In this document: positions 23,748 to 39,007 of the stretch, piece by piece
Layout of the letters: each line of letters begins with the position of its first letter
Numbering within the stretch: position 1 is the first letter of the stretch
Source: Vicugna pacos
Lineage: Eukaryota; Chordata; Mammalia; Artiodactyla; Camelidae
DNA: 64,000 nucleotides
Reading direction: 5' to 3'
Assembly: GCF_048564905.1 (NCBI RefSeq)
Contig: NC_133006.1
Location: 22,536,001-22,600,000 of the forward strand
Notes under the pieces: generated by a model
Databases searched by the model: none
What the model saw: the letters and a program-made list of their open reading frames with translations, nothing else
Told to the model about the DNA's origin: nothing
Made by a program: the position numbers and the translations under genes

Positions 23748-23763
23748 TTTCGCTTTCACTTCC
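23748..23763 (-). promoter_or_regulatory. PSMB8: ISRE of the PSMB8 promoter
   Basis: On the minus strand GGAAGTGAAAGCGAAA is a strong ISRE. It sits about 40 bases upstream of the PSMB8 start codon, as expected for an interferon-induced gene. Confidence 0.7.
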
Positions 23764-23801
23764 CCCTGTGAGCACCGACCGATCTCCGGTGCTAGGCGAT
23801 C

Positions 23802-26762
<2,961 letters not shown>

Positions 26763-26981
26763 TGGTGGCGGCAGCTGGGCAAGCCTCTGGAGAAGCCTGG
26801 TCAACTCAGGGACCTGGGCCAGTTTCCACCCCAGGAGAAAGAGGGGCCTAATCTGACTGAGCCCAGAGATAGAGAACCAATGAGGGCCACTGGGAGGTGC
26901 AAGGCAGAGTTTGCCTTTTGTGTGTTCTCTGTCTCAACGAGCATTCCCCCACCCCAACCTCCTGGGTGCCCCACTAAGCAC

Positions 26982-26987
26982 AATAAA
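26982..26987 (+). terminator. PSMB8: PSMB8 polyadenylation signal
   Basis: AATAAA lies about 220 bases after the stop codon, followed by a T/G-rich stretch ('cctctgtgttgtggctg'). Confidence 0.8.
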
Positions 26988-27089
26988 GAGGTAACGGTTA
27001 TAAATGCCTCTGTGTTGTGGCTGAGTGGCATTGGGGCTGTGGTTGTTGGGAGGAGGGGGCTGGAAATAAAGACAGACTTTTCCTGAGAA

Positions 27090-28500
27090 GAGAGACTCAA
27101 ACCCCTGCCTAAGAAATGGGGCCTCACTCAAAATCTCTCCTGGGTTTTCCTTCCATGCTCACCTCTCCAGGACCTCAGGAAGGCTCAACATGGTCTGTGA
27201 ACAGTTCTGTGCAGTTTAATTTAGGTTAGAGCCCTTTCTATGGGAACACAACCTGGAGACTCCTGTATAATCAGTTGTTAATGATTATTTGGGAGTAGGG
27301 CACTTAGAAACACTGTTTTTGACTTTGTAGAGTAGGATGGAAAAGCTTCTGGTTCCCATGTGTGCAGTAATTGTAAACACGGTCCCATTTACCTCAAATA
27401 ACACTGTGGAGAGATTGGATATTAAAGGTAAAGACAGACACTAGGGCTTCAATTTCATGATGTGTCACACTCAATTGAAAGATGACGAGACCAGGATTGA
27501 AGTGGAAGAGGAGATAAGGAGGACCCGCTGAAATGGTAATGTGAGGAAAAAGTGACTCGGTTAGAAAGGTGAGAGACTTAATGAGATTTTCCGAATCATG
27601 CTGGGACTGCTGGAGGGAGCAGGGTGCTACACCCTCTCTAAGGAGAGGCAGTCAAAAGAAGAGCTTGTGAGTAGGAAGCCGCTGAGCGTGGAGCTTTTCT
27701 CCTTAGAGATCCTTCAGGTTCCAGAGTGGACAGGGTTGGAGAAATTTTAGTAAGCCCCTAACTTCTAATCTCCCACTTCCCACTTTCAATTTGAAGTGAC
27801 TCATTGGTAGTCATACCCGTAACATTTCAAAAGGGTGGACTGGAATCCAAGCAGTCCTCCCTCGAGGGGTATTCTGAGTCTGGGAGGTAGTTTCAACCTG
27901 AAGAGTTGTTTCTGGAGGAAACCAATCTGCACGGTCCACGGAGAGACTCTGGGTTAGGCAGGACCCATGCAAACCTGATTACCTCACTAATCAGTGTTAA
28001 AATAGGCCAAGAAACAAAATTCACTCCCCTCATATGAGGAAGGTGCTCCCAACGTAATTTGGACCACAAATTTAGAATTATCTGAACACATTTTCTGCTC
28101 AAGGAGCTGTGTTGAGAAAGACAAATGCAGACATGGGGTGAGGGCCTTCTCAGCTCATAATCTATTAAGAGGAAACCCATGTAGGTCCTGGTGAGAGCGA
28201 CGGGGCCTTCCACTTAGAAGTCCTGAGTACTTCTCACTCGGAATATGGCTCTCTCTCCGCGCTCCCCACAAGATGCTACAACTGGAGCTTGGATGGGGGA
28301 AGAGGGCCAATTCCAAAATAGGTTCAGAGCTGAGGCAGTAAGAATTTGAGGTAAGAAAATCCATTGGTTCTCCAATTACAGAGCATCCTAAACTCTGAAA
28401 CAGCTTCACTTTACTTAGAGGCAATTTAAAAAATCGCAATAGTTTCCTATGACAGAGTAACTATTGCTGATGGTGGGAGACCAACCTCGGGCCTGGCCAG
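27090..28500. other. PSMB8-TAP2 spacer, no gene seen
   Basis: The spacer is unique-looking sequence with no recognisable exon. I see no clear repeat in it. The last part grades into the GC-rich TAP2 promoter. Confidence 0.5.
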
Positions 28501-28743
28501 GGGAGCAGGAGTCGGGCGTCTGTCGGGAGGTCTGCGGGGGTCGCGCGCCCCCTGCTGGCCGCCGGGCCCAGAACAAGGCCCCGGGTAGGGAAGCGAAAGC
28601 GAAAGCGGAGGGCGGCCCTGGCTGGGAGAGCCTCGCCAGCCCGCAGAGGGGAAACCAAGCTGAGACCGCGCGCGGCATTTCAGAGCTCAGCCCCAGCGCT
28701 TAGAGGAAAGACCCCCTGGAGCTGCAGCCCAGGAGCGCCGCTG
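28501..28743 (+). promoter_or_regulatory. TAP2: TAP2 promoter and non-coding exon 1
   Basis: This short CpG-rich block holds a CTCF-like site (28545-28558) and an ISRE-like GCGAAAGCGAAAGC at 28593-28606. A good donor follows 'gagcgccgctg' at 28743 (gtgagt). The matching acceptor is at 29167-29168, eight bases before the TAP2 start codon. This agrees with the non-coding first exon of TAP2 in other mammals. The transcription start is not resolved. Confidence 0.7.
28545..28558 (-). promoter_or_regulatory. CTCF-like motif (reverse)
   Basis: On the minus strand CCAGCAGGGGGCGC matches the CTCF core consensus at all 14 positions. Its orientation faces the forward motif at 14590, giving a convergent pair about 14 kb apart. 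Confidence 0.6.
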
Positions 28744-29176
28744 GTGAGTTCGTGCGGGTGGAAACCTGGAGCGCTGACACGGACGCAGCCCAGCCACCGC
28801 CCACTCTGCGCCCCCCGCTTCCTGTCCCTCTGGACCTCGGGAAGCAGAGGAGCAGGGCACCGACCGCCCGGCCCTTTGGAACTCGGGGCGGCTGGTGGGA
28901 GCGGGGTGTGGGGGAGGGGGCCCTGGCAACTTTTTTTTAAAGGATGAGGCTGCAGATGGTCAGGCTTCCCAGCTCCCTCCGTCTGGCCGAATGCCTTGGG
29001 TCCTAGGAGGGAGGTACTGGTGAGCACGGGGTACTCAGGGCATCTTTCGGGGCGGCATTGTGTAAACAAACTGAGAAGCCGGTGGATGCGTTGGGCAGAG
29101 TGGGAGTGGGGAGGACAGAGGCAAGGGCTGGGACCCCACCTCTGTAATTTCTCACTTTCTGCCCACAGACCTCGCC

Positions 29177-32100
29177 ATGCGGCTCTCTGACCTGAGACCC
29201 TGGGCCTCCCTGCTGCTGGCGGACTCGGCCTTACTCTGGCTGCTGCGGGGGCCTCTGGGGGCCCTGCTTCCCCCAGGGCTTCCAGGCCTGTGGCTGGAGG
29301 GCACCTTGCGACTTGGAGGGCTTTGGTGGCTGCTGAGGCTGGGGGGGCTGCTGGGATTTGTGGGAGCACTGCTGCCCCCCTTCTGCCTGGTGACCCCCCT
29401 GTTTCTCTCCCTGAGGGCCCTCGTCCCAGGGGCCTTGAGTGCTCCCCCAGCCAGAGTGGCTTCGGCCTCTTGGAGCTGGCTGCTGCTGGGCTCCGGGGCT
29501 GCAGGGCTGAGCTGGGCGGTGTGGGCTGTGTTGGGTGCCCCAGGACCCCAGGAGAGGGAGCGGGGCCAGGAGAACAACAGAGCCTTTACGTGGAGGTTGC
29601 TGCAGCTCTCCAGGCCAGACCTGCCTCTCCTGGCTGCCGCCTTCTTCTTCCTGGTCCTTGCCGTGTTGGGTGAGTCAGGAGAGGGCGCTGTGAGCTGGAG
29701 GTGGGAAAAGGCCCTTGGCACCGGCACTTTCATCTGCTGTCCTTCCTGCCTCTTGCAGGTGAGACATTAATCCCTTACTATTCTGGTCGTGTGATTGACA
29801 TCCTGGGAGGTGATTTTGACCCGGATGCCTTTGTCAGTGCCATCTTTTTCATGTGTCTCTTCTCCGTTGGCAGGTAAGTGAAGGGTGGTTTGTGGGGCCT
29901 CAGTTTTTATGGAGGCCCTCACTTTCCCAACTCTGTTTTCAGACCCTTTGGTGCACAAAACACAAAATACTTAAACTAAAATCTGCATGTATTTATTTAT
30001 TCACTGTTTTATTTCTTACATCCACTCATTTATTCCTTCATTCACCACGTAGCTCCAACACCTCAAAGTTTATATTACGTTATTAAAGTTACAGGTACGA
30101 GTGAATATAGTACAAAAGGTGTTTATGTGTCAAATGGAATGTCTCTGAGTTGCCTCTCAACGTGTTTATCTCCATGAAACTCCATTTCTCCTTTCTGTCT
30201 CCTACCTCTCACTGTGTTTGTTTCCACAGTTATCCTGTTGTCAGGGTGGACATGTTTCTTCTTCCTGACTCTTCTTCCCTAACTCATCTTGTCAGCCCTG
30301 GAAGGTCTTACTCTGCGGCTTGTCACCTTTCTTTCCAATGTCTTTACACTTTTCCACTTGGTTTACTTTCCCCTCCCTTTTTAGACTTACCCAGGAGTCC
30401 GCTGTCTACAAACAAACAAATGAACTAATTAACTGCTTGTTAGGGCAGGGACTAGGATAAGGTGGGCGAGGCACCTAGGGAGCAAAATGTAAGGAGGTGC
30501 CCATTCTCAGGCACTAGCAAGAACCTCACTGCCTTACCCCAACCCCAGCGGGCTGCTTGATACTGCTTCTTTGTTATGGTCATCCTTCATTTGGAATCCC
30601 TCAAAAACCAATTCTCCATTATTCCATACTTGCTACTCTTTGCTGACACTAATCACTTAAAAGTGAACTTCTTACTGATCAAGCTACTGCTTAAAAAAAA
30701 TCAGCACTCAGTTCTCTTTGTGTCTCTGTAGCATTTGGCATCAGAACAATCTCTTACAATTGATCTGTTTCTTCCATTAGCTTTTATGAACTCCCTTCCG
30801 GCTTCCCAGTGGTGAACTGTCCTCCTCTGGATCCTTAATTATGGACTTTCCTCATGACTCAGTTCTTTGATCATTAAGAGCATTTGCCCTGTTGAGCTAA
30901 CCCAGCTCATCTCTGCAGGTGATTCCCAGATCCACGTTTCCATGCCCAGCTCCAGTCTTGTCATCCACTGGCCTCCATGACATTCCCATTGGATGACCCA
31001 TTGTCATCTCAGACTCCACCTCCCCAGAGCTCTACCTGCACCCCACTCCCTCACGATCTCCTTGAAAGTGGCTCCCCTTTCTTATTCCCATCATGATCCC
31101 ATCAGTATCCAAGGCTCCAAGCACCAGCATGGTCCATGCCTTTCTCATGTTCAGACACTAGCCCTGTGTTGTCCACAATCAAAATGTTTTCCTGTGGCTC
31201 CTTTCTCTCACATTCTCACTCACCAAAGGCCAAACTCTCTTCATTTTAGGTCTGACTATCCCAACAGCCTTCTAAATGCAGTCACTAGATTTGTGTTAGA
31301 AGCCCATATTTTATAAAATTCCTGTTTCTCTGTTTTCACATTTCCCCCTTAAGTTTTACTGTAAATATTTGCTTGGTCTAATGGGAATTCTCCAGCCCCA
31401 AGGACAATAAAGGGGGAATAAGATGATCGCAGGGCTCTGGGGAGTGGGAGGGCAGAGAGTTCATTGCTGCTAATCCCACAAGGAAGTATGTGGGAGGAGG
31501 GAGAAGGACACTAGGGGCAGGCAGGAAAGGGACCAAGACGGAGGGGCGGCTGGAGGTATAGATAACACTGTGGGAGGTCTGGTCAGAAGCAAGTCATAGG
31601 CTATTCCTCTTCACAACATCTTTCCATTTCTGTCGTACTGTTCCCTTGTGTCTAGCACAGAGTGAGCTCCATAAATACTGGTGAATCTGTTCATGCTATG
31701 GTTTTGTTCCTGTAACTAACTCACCATGCCCTCCCTTTATTCCTGCCTGGTGTCTCTCCCTCTCTTATTTGTTTTCTCTTCTGCTCTCTTGATATACTTC
31801 CTGCAACTTTGTATTTCTTTTCATTCTGTGCTTTCTCCTCTGCTTCTCCCCTTCCTCTCTCTTCTGCATCTCTCTCTCCTTCATCCTCTCGCCACAGCTC
31901 ACTGTCCGCTGGCTGCCGAGGAAGCGCCTTCACCCTCACCATGTCCAGAATCAACCTGCGGATCCGGGAGCAGCTTTTCTCCTCCCTCTTGCGCCAGGAC
32001 CTCACTTTCTTCCAGGAGACTAAGACAGGTGGGGCCTGGAGTCCAGATCTGGGGTTCTCCTTGGCGTTCCTTGCCCCTCAGCTGCCCTCCACCTGCACCC

Positions 32101-35100
32101 AGCCTGTCTGGCCTGCATCCCTGGCAGGACACTTGCATTTTCTCTCTTTGGGGACAATGTAGTGAGGCGGCCTCCATCTGACTCTCTGCAAGTGAGGAGG
32201 GGACTGTGCGAGCGAGCAGTGGGTCGCGAGGGGGTTCTACATTACAACACACAGTTTCCTCACCTGCTCTGTCCTTCCCAGGGGAGCTGAATTCGCGGCT
32301 GAGCTCGGATACCAAACTGATGAGTTGCTGGCTTCCTCTTAATGCCAATGTGTTTCTGCGAAGCCTGGTGAAAGTGCTGGGACTGTACGGCTTCATGCTC
32401 AGCCTGTCTCCTCGACTCACCCTCCTCTCTCTGCTCGAGCTGCCTGTCACAATAGCGGCTGAGAAGGTGTACAATGCCCGCCGTCAGGTGGGTGTGGATG
32501 TTAGGGGGCCCCTGGGGAAGAATAAAGCTCCCCTGCAGGCTTTCTCTTCACAGCCCTTAAGTAGCAGCTCTGATTTTAGAAGATCCACTGGCCCCTGGAA
32601 CTTTATGTAGGGGTGTGTGTGTGTGTGTGTATGTGTGTGAGAGACAGAGATTACTGTTTTTACATTCCTACCAGCAGTACACAAGGGTTTCAGTTTCTCC
32701 ACATCCTTGTCAACACTTGTTATCTTCTGTTCCTTTTTATAATTTTAAAATTATATCCCCAGTGCTTATTTATCTTATAAGTGGAAGTTTGTACCTTTTG
32801 ACCACCTTCATCCAATTCCCCCAACTCCTACCCTCGCCTCTGGCAAATGCAAATTTGATCTCTTCTTCTTTGAGTTTTATGTTTTTTGCTTTGTTTTGTT
32901 TTTTTAGATTTCCACGTATAAATGAATCATACAGTTTTTATCTTTTCCCGTCTGACATATTTCACTTAGCATAATGCTCTCAAGGTCCATCCATGTTGTT
33001 GCAAGTGGCAAGATGTCCTCCTTTTATGGCTGAATAATAGTCCATCATATATTCATACCACTTTAAAAAAATAATAGCCATCCTAATGATTGTGAGATGA
33101 TCTCTCATATGGTTTTGATTTGCTTTTCCTGATTAGTGATGTTGAGCATCTTTTCATGTGTTTGTTGACAAGTTTAGTATCTTTTTTGGAGAAATATCTA
33201 TTCAAGTCCTTTGCTCATTTTTAAATTGGGTCGTTTTTAATTGTTCAATTGTAGGAATTCTTTATATATTCTGGGTATTAACCTTTTAATTCATGATTTG
33301 CAGATGTTTTCTCCTATTCTGTGATTTTCCTTCTCACTCTGTTGATAGAATCCTTTGATGCACAAAAGTTTTTAATTTTGATGAGGTCCAATTTATCTGT
33401 TTTTTTTTTTTTCTTTTGTTGTGTATGCTTTTGGTGTCACATCCAGGAAATCATTTCTGGTCTAGTCTTATGAATCTTCCCCCCATGTTTTCTTCTCAGA
33501 GTTTGATGGTTTTAGCTCTTGTGTTTAGGCATTTGATGCATTTTGAGTTACATCTCCACCGTCTGTTAACTAGCTGTGGCTCCTTGGGAAAACCACCCTT
33601 CTTTCTTCATTCAGACACTGGGGGTGGTGTGAGTCACCTCAAATGACGGTTAAAAAAAATAGCATGTATCCTGCACTACCTCATACTGAGAGCTCAGTCG
33701 TGTTTTGTTCGCTGCCTCCTTGACTTTCATGATCCCTCCTGGAAAGAAGTGTAGGCAAGAGGGAAAGAGGAGAGTTTGACATTTCCCAGTGGTTTGGGGG
33801 AGCATCCCAAGGGCTGGAGTGAGACATGGGTCTGCTGTCTTCTGCCGAGTCAACCCCTTCCGTGCCCTGCTCCACTTCTGCAGGCAGTGCTTCAGGAGAT
33901 CCAGGACGCAGTGGCGAAAGCAGGGCAGGTGGTGCGGGAGGCAGTTGGAGGGCTTCAGACCGTGCGCAGTTTTGGGGCCGAGGAGCAAGAAGTCTGTCGG
34001 TATAAGGAGGCCCTTGAACGATGCAGGCAGCTGTGGTGGCGACGAGATCTGGAACGGGCCCTCTACCTGCTCTTAAGGAGGGTGAGAAGGCTAAGTGGCT
34101 GGGGGAAGGGGCCAGGGAGGGGGCAGGGTTGGTCCTGATCCTACAGCTGGTCCTGGGGTCCCTGCTGCTCTGTGTCATAGGGACAGGGAGGATAAAGAAC
34201 GGATGTTCTCAGGTCCCCCTTTCTTCTCCCTTCCAGACGCTGCACTTGGCAATGCAGGTGCTCTTGTTGAACTGTGGGCTGCAGCAGATCCTGGTCGGGG
34301 ACCTCACCCGGGGCGGGCTGCTCTCCTTTCTGCTCTACCAGGAGGACGTGTGCTCCCACGTGCAAGTGAGTCAGGACCTGTGCATGCTCTCTTTCCCCTT
34401 TGGCTTCTGTTCATTCCCCTTAAAAAAAAAACAATCCAAAATAACCCCAATTCATTTGTTATGGAGAATCTGAAATGTAGGCACGTATATATATATATGT
34501 ATACACACATATATATATGCTATAATGAACCCCCATATACCCAGCATCTGTCTTAACAATTATAACTGCTGGCCAGCCTTGTTTCATCTGTATCCTCACC
34601 CACTTAACCCCCAACCCATATTATTTTAAAGCAAATCCAGATATGGCTTCATCTGTAAATGTATCTCTCTAAATATAAACATTAAAAAATATGTAACTGC
34701 AAAGCCATTATCACACCTGAAAAATTAACAATAATTTCTAAAGTTCATCAAATGCAGTCAGCAGTCAAGTTTTCACGTCTCATATAAGTAATAAGAGTGC
34801 ATATATTACATCTGTCTCTTCCTCTCTCTCATCTACATCTGTGGTGGCTTCGTCCAATAATGCTCAGAGCCAAGATCCATTCAGTGACTGGGGGAGGCAA
34901 ACGGTGACACCCGTCGTTCCTTCATTTATTAGCTGGGAGACTTCTCTCAAGGGAGGTGCCTCCTCCTCTGCTGTGTGGTTACTCAGTGGGACAGTTTGAT
35001 TAGGAAAGGCAGGATGAGCATTTAGTTCTTTCCCTGTATTGACCAGTTTTCAAAAATAGTTCCTGCATCTTGGGCTTTATTTTAGAGTTTTCGTAGAGAT

Positions 35101-37445
35101 TTGTTAAGTGTCTTTTGTGGGGAGAGTGTGTGAGGCACTCTGGGGGCCACAGAGATGAGGTGGGCACGGCACCGACTTTAAGGGGTTCCCTGTCTAATCA
35201 GGCCAGACCAGCTGTGCGCTTAACACAGAGCAGTAACTGGAAAGATCTGGGGTGCAAGTCACGGTGTTGAGGGGAGTATGGACGTCTCGGTCCTTTATAT
35301 CCTTTGTGTTACAAGTTGGAATAATAGGATATTGGTGCTGCTTTTAAATTCCATCAGATCACACATTTAAAGGGAGAGAATCTTTTTTTGGGTAAGGGGA
35401 GAGGCATGGCTGGAGTGCACAGTGGCAGAGGGCGCATGAGGAGTTGAGAAACTGCTTTCTGGTGGAGCTATGTATGATTAGGTGACCCCTGCCCTCTTGT
35501 TTTGCAGACCGTGGTATACATGTTTGGGGATATGCTGAGCAACGTGGGGGCTGCGGAGAAGGTTTTCTGCTACCTGGACAGAAAGCCAAACCTGCCTCCC
35601 CCTGGGACACTGGCCCCGCCCACTCTGCGGGGGCTGGTGGAATTCCAAGACGTCTCCTTTGCATATCCCAGTCACCCCAGCCAGCCAGTGCTCAAGGTGC
35701 CTGACAGGCCACAGGGAGGGAACCTGGGCCCCTGGCTCCTGTGTGACCAGGCATCATGGCTTGTAGATGATTTGCCTCTGATAGAAAGAATGGGGTGGGG
35801 GGAGGGAGAAGAGGCAGGCTCCTAACTCTTTCCTGGCTTTTCTAGGGTCTGACGTTCACCCTACGTCCTGGTGAGATGACCGCACTGGTGGGGCCCAATG
35901 GGTCTGGGAAGAGCACGGTGGCTGCCCTGCTGCAGAACCTGTACCAGCCCACTGGGGGGCAGGTGCTGCTGGACGGGGTGCCCATCTCCCAGTATGAACA
36001 CCACTACCTGCACCAACAGGTGGGTGGGGAGGAAGACGAGGGATAGGAGATTGGAGAGGAAGGATGTGCAGAGAGGGCACGGGAGAGGGGTCAGGCGGAG
36101 ACACGCAAGGACTCGGTTCTGGGGGAGGTAGGCGGGGAGGAAAGGAAGGCCCCTGCCGTGGGGGTTTCCACACAGTCCTCTGCTCCCATCCCCTCGGCAC
36201 AGGTGGTTTTGGTTGGGCAGGAGCCTGTGCTGTTCTCGGGTTCCGTGAGGGACAACATTGCTTACGGGCTGAAGAGCTGCAGTGATGATAAGGTGATGGC
36301 CGCTGCCCAGGCTGCCAGGGCAGATGAGTTCATAAAAGAAATGGAGCATGGACTCTCTACAGGTACCTCAGGCAAAGGACAAGCGAGCTTATTCTTGGGG
36401 CCGGGGCCGTGTCACTGTAACTCAGTGTTTGCTGTTGCCTCTTCTCGCCTCCCATCTCCCCTCCTTCCCCAACTTCCTGAGTGCTTTAGCCATCTGTCCT
36501 GGTCCGGAGTCTTTGTTCCCGGAGAGCAGGGCAGAAGTGATGCTCCCTGGACATGGCCAGCCCCAGAGGTCTCCCCGCTGGCCACCTCCCTCCCTCCACC
36601 AGGCCCTCATCCTCCTAACTGGTTTCTGTGGAAACACCAGTTGTGCCCTGGTCCCTGCCTGTGGGGAGGACGTTGTCGTGGTCACCAGTGTCTGAGGAAA
36701 AGCATTTCTCGTTTTCTTCAGACGTTGGGGAGAAAGGGAGCCAGTTGGCTGTGGGACAGAAGCAACGTCTGGCCATTGCCCGGGCCCTCGTGCGGGACCC
36801 ACAGGTCCTTATTCTGGATGAAGCCACCAGTGCCTTGGACGTGGAGTGTGAGCAGGCCGTGAGTACTGGCTGGGAGGGGCGGGGACGGCGGGACCTGAGG
36901 GTCAGCCTGTGCAGAATTGGGCAGTGGAGGACGAACGGGCCACTAGTGGGAAGAGTATCTGCGTCTTCTTAGGGTGGGGATGGAATGGAGACTCCCGTGG
37001 TGTGGGGACGCCCCGATTCCTCTACAGTCCTCTCCTCATCCTCCAGCTGCGGCAGCCCGGCTGAGAGAGCAGAGCAGCGCAGAACTTCCTCTCCTGCTCT
37101 TTCCTGTCGTCTCTCATTTCCTGCCATCTTTACCCTCAGCCACCAGAGATGGTGCCCAGCGGGGATGCGGTGCCCATCCGTTCTTATCTTTCTGAGGTTG
37201 TGATCCTCCCCCTTCAGCTGCAGGACTGGAGGTCCCGCGGGGACCGCACGGTGCTGGTGATCGCTCACCGGCTGCAGACGGTTCAGAGCGCCGACCAGAT
37301 CCTGGTGCTGAGGCAGGGGGAGCTGCAGGAGCACGGCCGGCTCCTGGAGGGGCAGGACCTCTGCTCCCTGGTGCAGCAGAGCTGGAGGACTGAGAGCCCG
37401 GAGACACTGGACCCTTCTCGTGACCATCTGAGTGACCCCGAGTAG
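29177..37445 (+). CDS. TAP2: TAP2, ABC peptide transporter subunit, eleven coding exons
   Basis: Partner of TAP1 in the ER peptide pump. Coding exons: 29177-29669, 29759-29873, 31898-32028, 32282-32487, 33884-34081, 34237-34365, 35508-35696, 35846-36019, 36203-36362, 36722-36858, 37218-37445; all GT-AG and in phase, 719 aa. The hydrophobic N-terminal region begins MRLSDLRPW, and the transport core includes [11 protein letters not shown]. The nucleotide domain has Walker A GPNGSGKS at 503-510 (Lys509), a degenerate signature LAVGQ at 607-611, Walker B LILDE with catalytic Glu632, and switch His661. This fits the known asymmetry: TAP2 supplies the catalytic Glu/His and a weak signature, TAP1 the reverse. 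The C terminus runs 17 residues past the human VQQRLMD end. Introns carry L2, L1 and other repeats. The promoter ISRE suggests interferon induction. Confidence 0.97.
30640..31410 (+). repeat. Ancient L2-like repeat in TAP2 intron 2
   Basis: The segment has the C/T-rich character and phrase order of an old sense L2 ('gattcccagatccacg', 'ctccagtcttgtcatcc', 'gatctccttgaaagtggc'). It is too diverged to set firm edges. A possible L2/MIR 3' end follows at about 31625-31690. Confidence 0.45.
32613..32639 (+). repeat. TG microsatellite in TAP2 intron 4
   Basis: (GT)n run with one interruption, directly before the antisense L1 copy. It is a candidate polymorphic marker within TAP2. Confidence 0.9.
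32650..33590 (-). repeat. L1 3' portion, antisense, in TAP2 intron 4
   Basis: Antisense L1 blocks appear in order: 'cctaccagcagtacacaa', 'tccatccatgttgttgca', 'gctgaataatagtccatc', 'gtgagatgatctctcata', 'gatttgcttttcctgatt', 'tgaggtccaatttatctg'. It occupies much of the intron and is 5' truncated. Confidence 0.8.
34430..34830. repeat. Ancient interspersed repeat in TAP2 intron 6
   Basis: The stretch has the widespread mammalian pattern 'cttgtttcatctgtatcc', 'attttaaagcaaatccag', 'ccattatcacacctga'. A TA-rich microsatellite (about 34487-34518) is embedded. It looks like part of an old L1M-type element, but I cannot name the subfamily. A similar stretch is near 4370-4520. Confidence 0.45.
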
Positions 37446-37597
37446 CTCCTGCTTTGAGTTTCCCTCAGGGAGCTCCCCTGGGGAGCTGTTTTTGGAGCTG
37501 GGGTCACGATGGAGATTTAGACCACGGGTGCTTTTGCCAGGAACCTTGTTTCCTTGATGAACAGTTTTGCCTGGTGCTGAGTAGTGTACTGTGGCGT

Positions 37598-37603
37598 AAT
37601 AAA
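37598..37603 (+). terminator. TAP2: TAP2 polyadenylation signal
   Basis: AATAAA lies about 150 bases after the TAP2 stop codon, followed by T-rich sequence. Confidence 0.8.
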
Positions 37604-37959
37604 CATATTTTACATATTTTTCCTTATTATACAGATAGCACACATTTATGTAGACAATGAAGACAATACAGGAAAGTAGGAAGGAGAAAAGTAAAACTGC
37701 CCACTGTTTCATTTCCCAGAGAAAACCATGGTTACTATTTTGCTGTCTGTCTTATCAGTCTTTTAATTGTTGTTTGAGATACATATTAACCAGTATGACA
37801 TAAATATTCATGAAGTTGCCTTTCTGTATCTTTCCCCATTCGCATCAGGGTCTGATATTTTGGGGGGAGCTAAGGTGTGGAGGGGCAGAGCACAGTTCCC
37901 TAATTAACAGTATTAATAAAACATTGATAATAGCTACTACTTACAGAGTTTTAATATGA

Positions 37960-38170
37960 GCAGGAGCTACGCTAAGCATTTTTCACGTATTCTCATTTAA
38001 TCCTTTTCGTCAGCCCTTTGAGGTTGGTTGTTATTATCCCCATTTTATGGATGAGAGACCTTGAGTCTCAAAGAGATGAAATAACTCTCCCAAGGTTACA
38101 CAGTGGTGGAATTGGAATCTGAATCCAGTGCTGACCCCAGAGTCCACACCCTTGACCCATAAATTATATT
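37960..38170 (-). repeat. MIR, antisense, downstream of TAP2
   Basis: Clear antisense MIR: 'gctacgctaagcattttt', 'ttattatccccattttat', 'ctcccaaggttacacagt', 'gaatccagtgctgacccc'. Confidence 0.8.
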
Positions 38171-38379
38171 GCATCTTGTGTCATGATCTACCTTGTAATC
38201 AGGTCAAATAAAGCTCTTTTACCTGAAGCTCTGAATAGCTCTGAATCCATCACCTTCTCCCGAGGCCCAGTGTTATCACTTTCATTTGGAGCCTTTGATG
38301 ATCTCATCTCCAAAGGGGTTTCCTGATTCTTGGTTCCCCTGTTCCAGCCAGTCTTCACAAAGTCGTTCTTCTTTCTGGA

Positions 38380-38905
38380 AGACACATTGGATGATGTCAC
38401 TTCTGTAAAATCCTTCCAGCGTCTTCACCCCTTTCTGCTCAGATCTTCCTCAGAGACACGTTTTCTAGCCCATTTGTCTTCCCATTTCTTGCTGGATTAA
38501 GCTCCATCCACAGCAGACCTCCTGCCCTGCTGAGGCCTTTGTCCTCTGCATGTCGTGTTTCCTGGGACTCCCTGAACCACACTCTTGGATTTACCCCGGT
38601 TCTTTAAGATTCACCTCAGGATGTAGGTCTTCCAGGAAGCCTTCCCTTATCTTCTCAGTCTGGAAAAAGAGCCCTTTCCATTTGCTCCTGTCGCTCTGCT
38701 CCTGGGATTTCTCTCTTTCACACTCCTTGTTCTTGCTCCTCTCTCCACCTGCCACCGTGGACCTCGGTCCTTCCACCAGGCCGGGAGCTCCGGGACTGAG
38801 GGGGAGGCCATGTATCTCATTAAGCTTTATATCTACACCTGGTACAGGACTCGATTCATAATGGACAATAAATACATATTTGTTGAATAAACGAATAAAT
38901 CTCCT
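38380..38905 (+). repeat. L2 3' end between TAP2 and DOB
   Basis: Sense L2 pattern: 'ccaggaagccttccctta', 'gccgggagctccgggact' and the terminal 'acaataaatacatatttg' with 'ttgaataaacgaataaat'. The element is old and diverged. Confidence 0.7.
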
Positions 38906-39007
38906 TCCTCCGCAGTCCTCATTCTCAATGCTCCCTACACATGTAATTCACTGAAAATCCGAAGCTGTACATATTACTGGTTGCTGGAAGGGTTTTACAT
39001 TTGAAGT

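Noticed and set aside
31726-32181. Open frames of 117-151 aa around TAP2 exon 3
   Set aside because: They read through intron sequence on both sides of 31898-32028. The spliced exon alone explains the conserved part.
36969-37712. 247-aa minus-strand ORF over the TAP2 last exon
   Set aside because: It is antisense to TAP2 exon 12 and its 3' UTR, with no similarity that I recognise.
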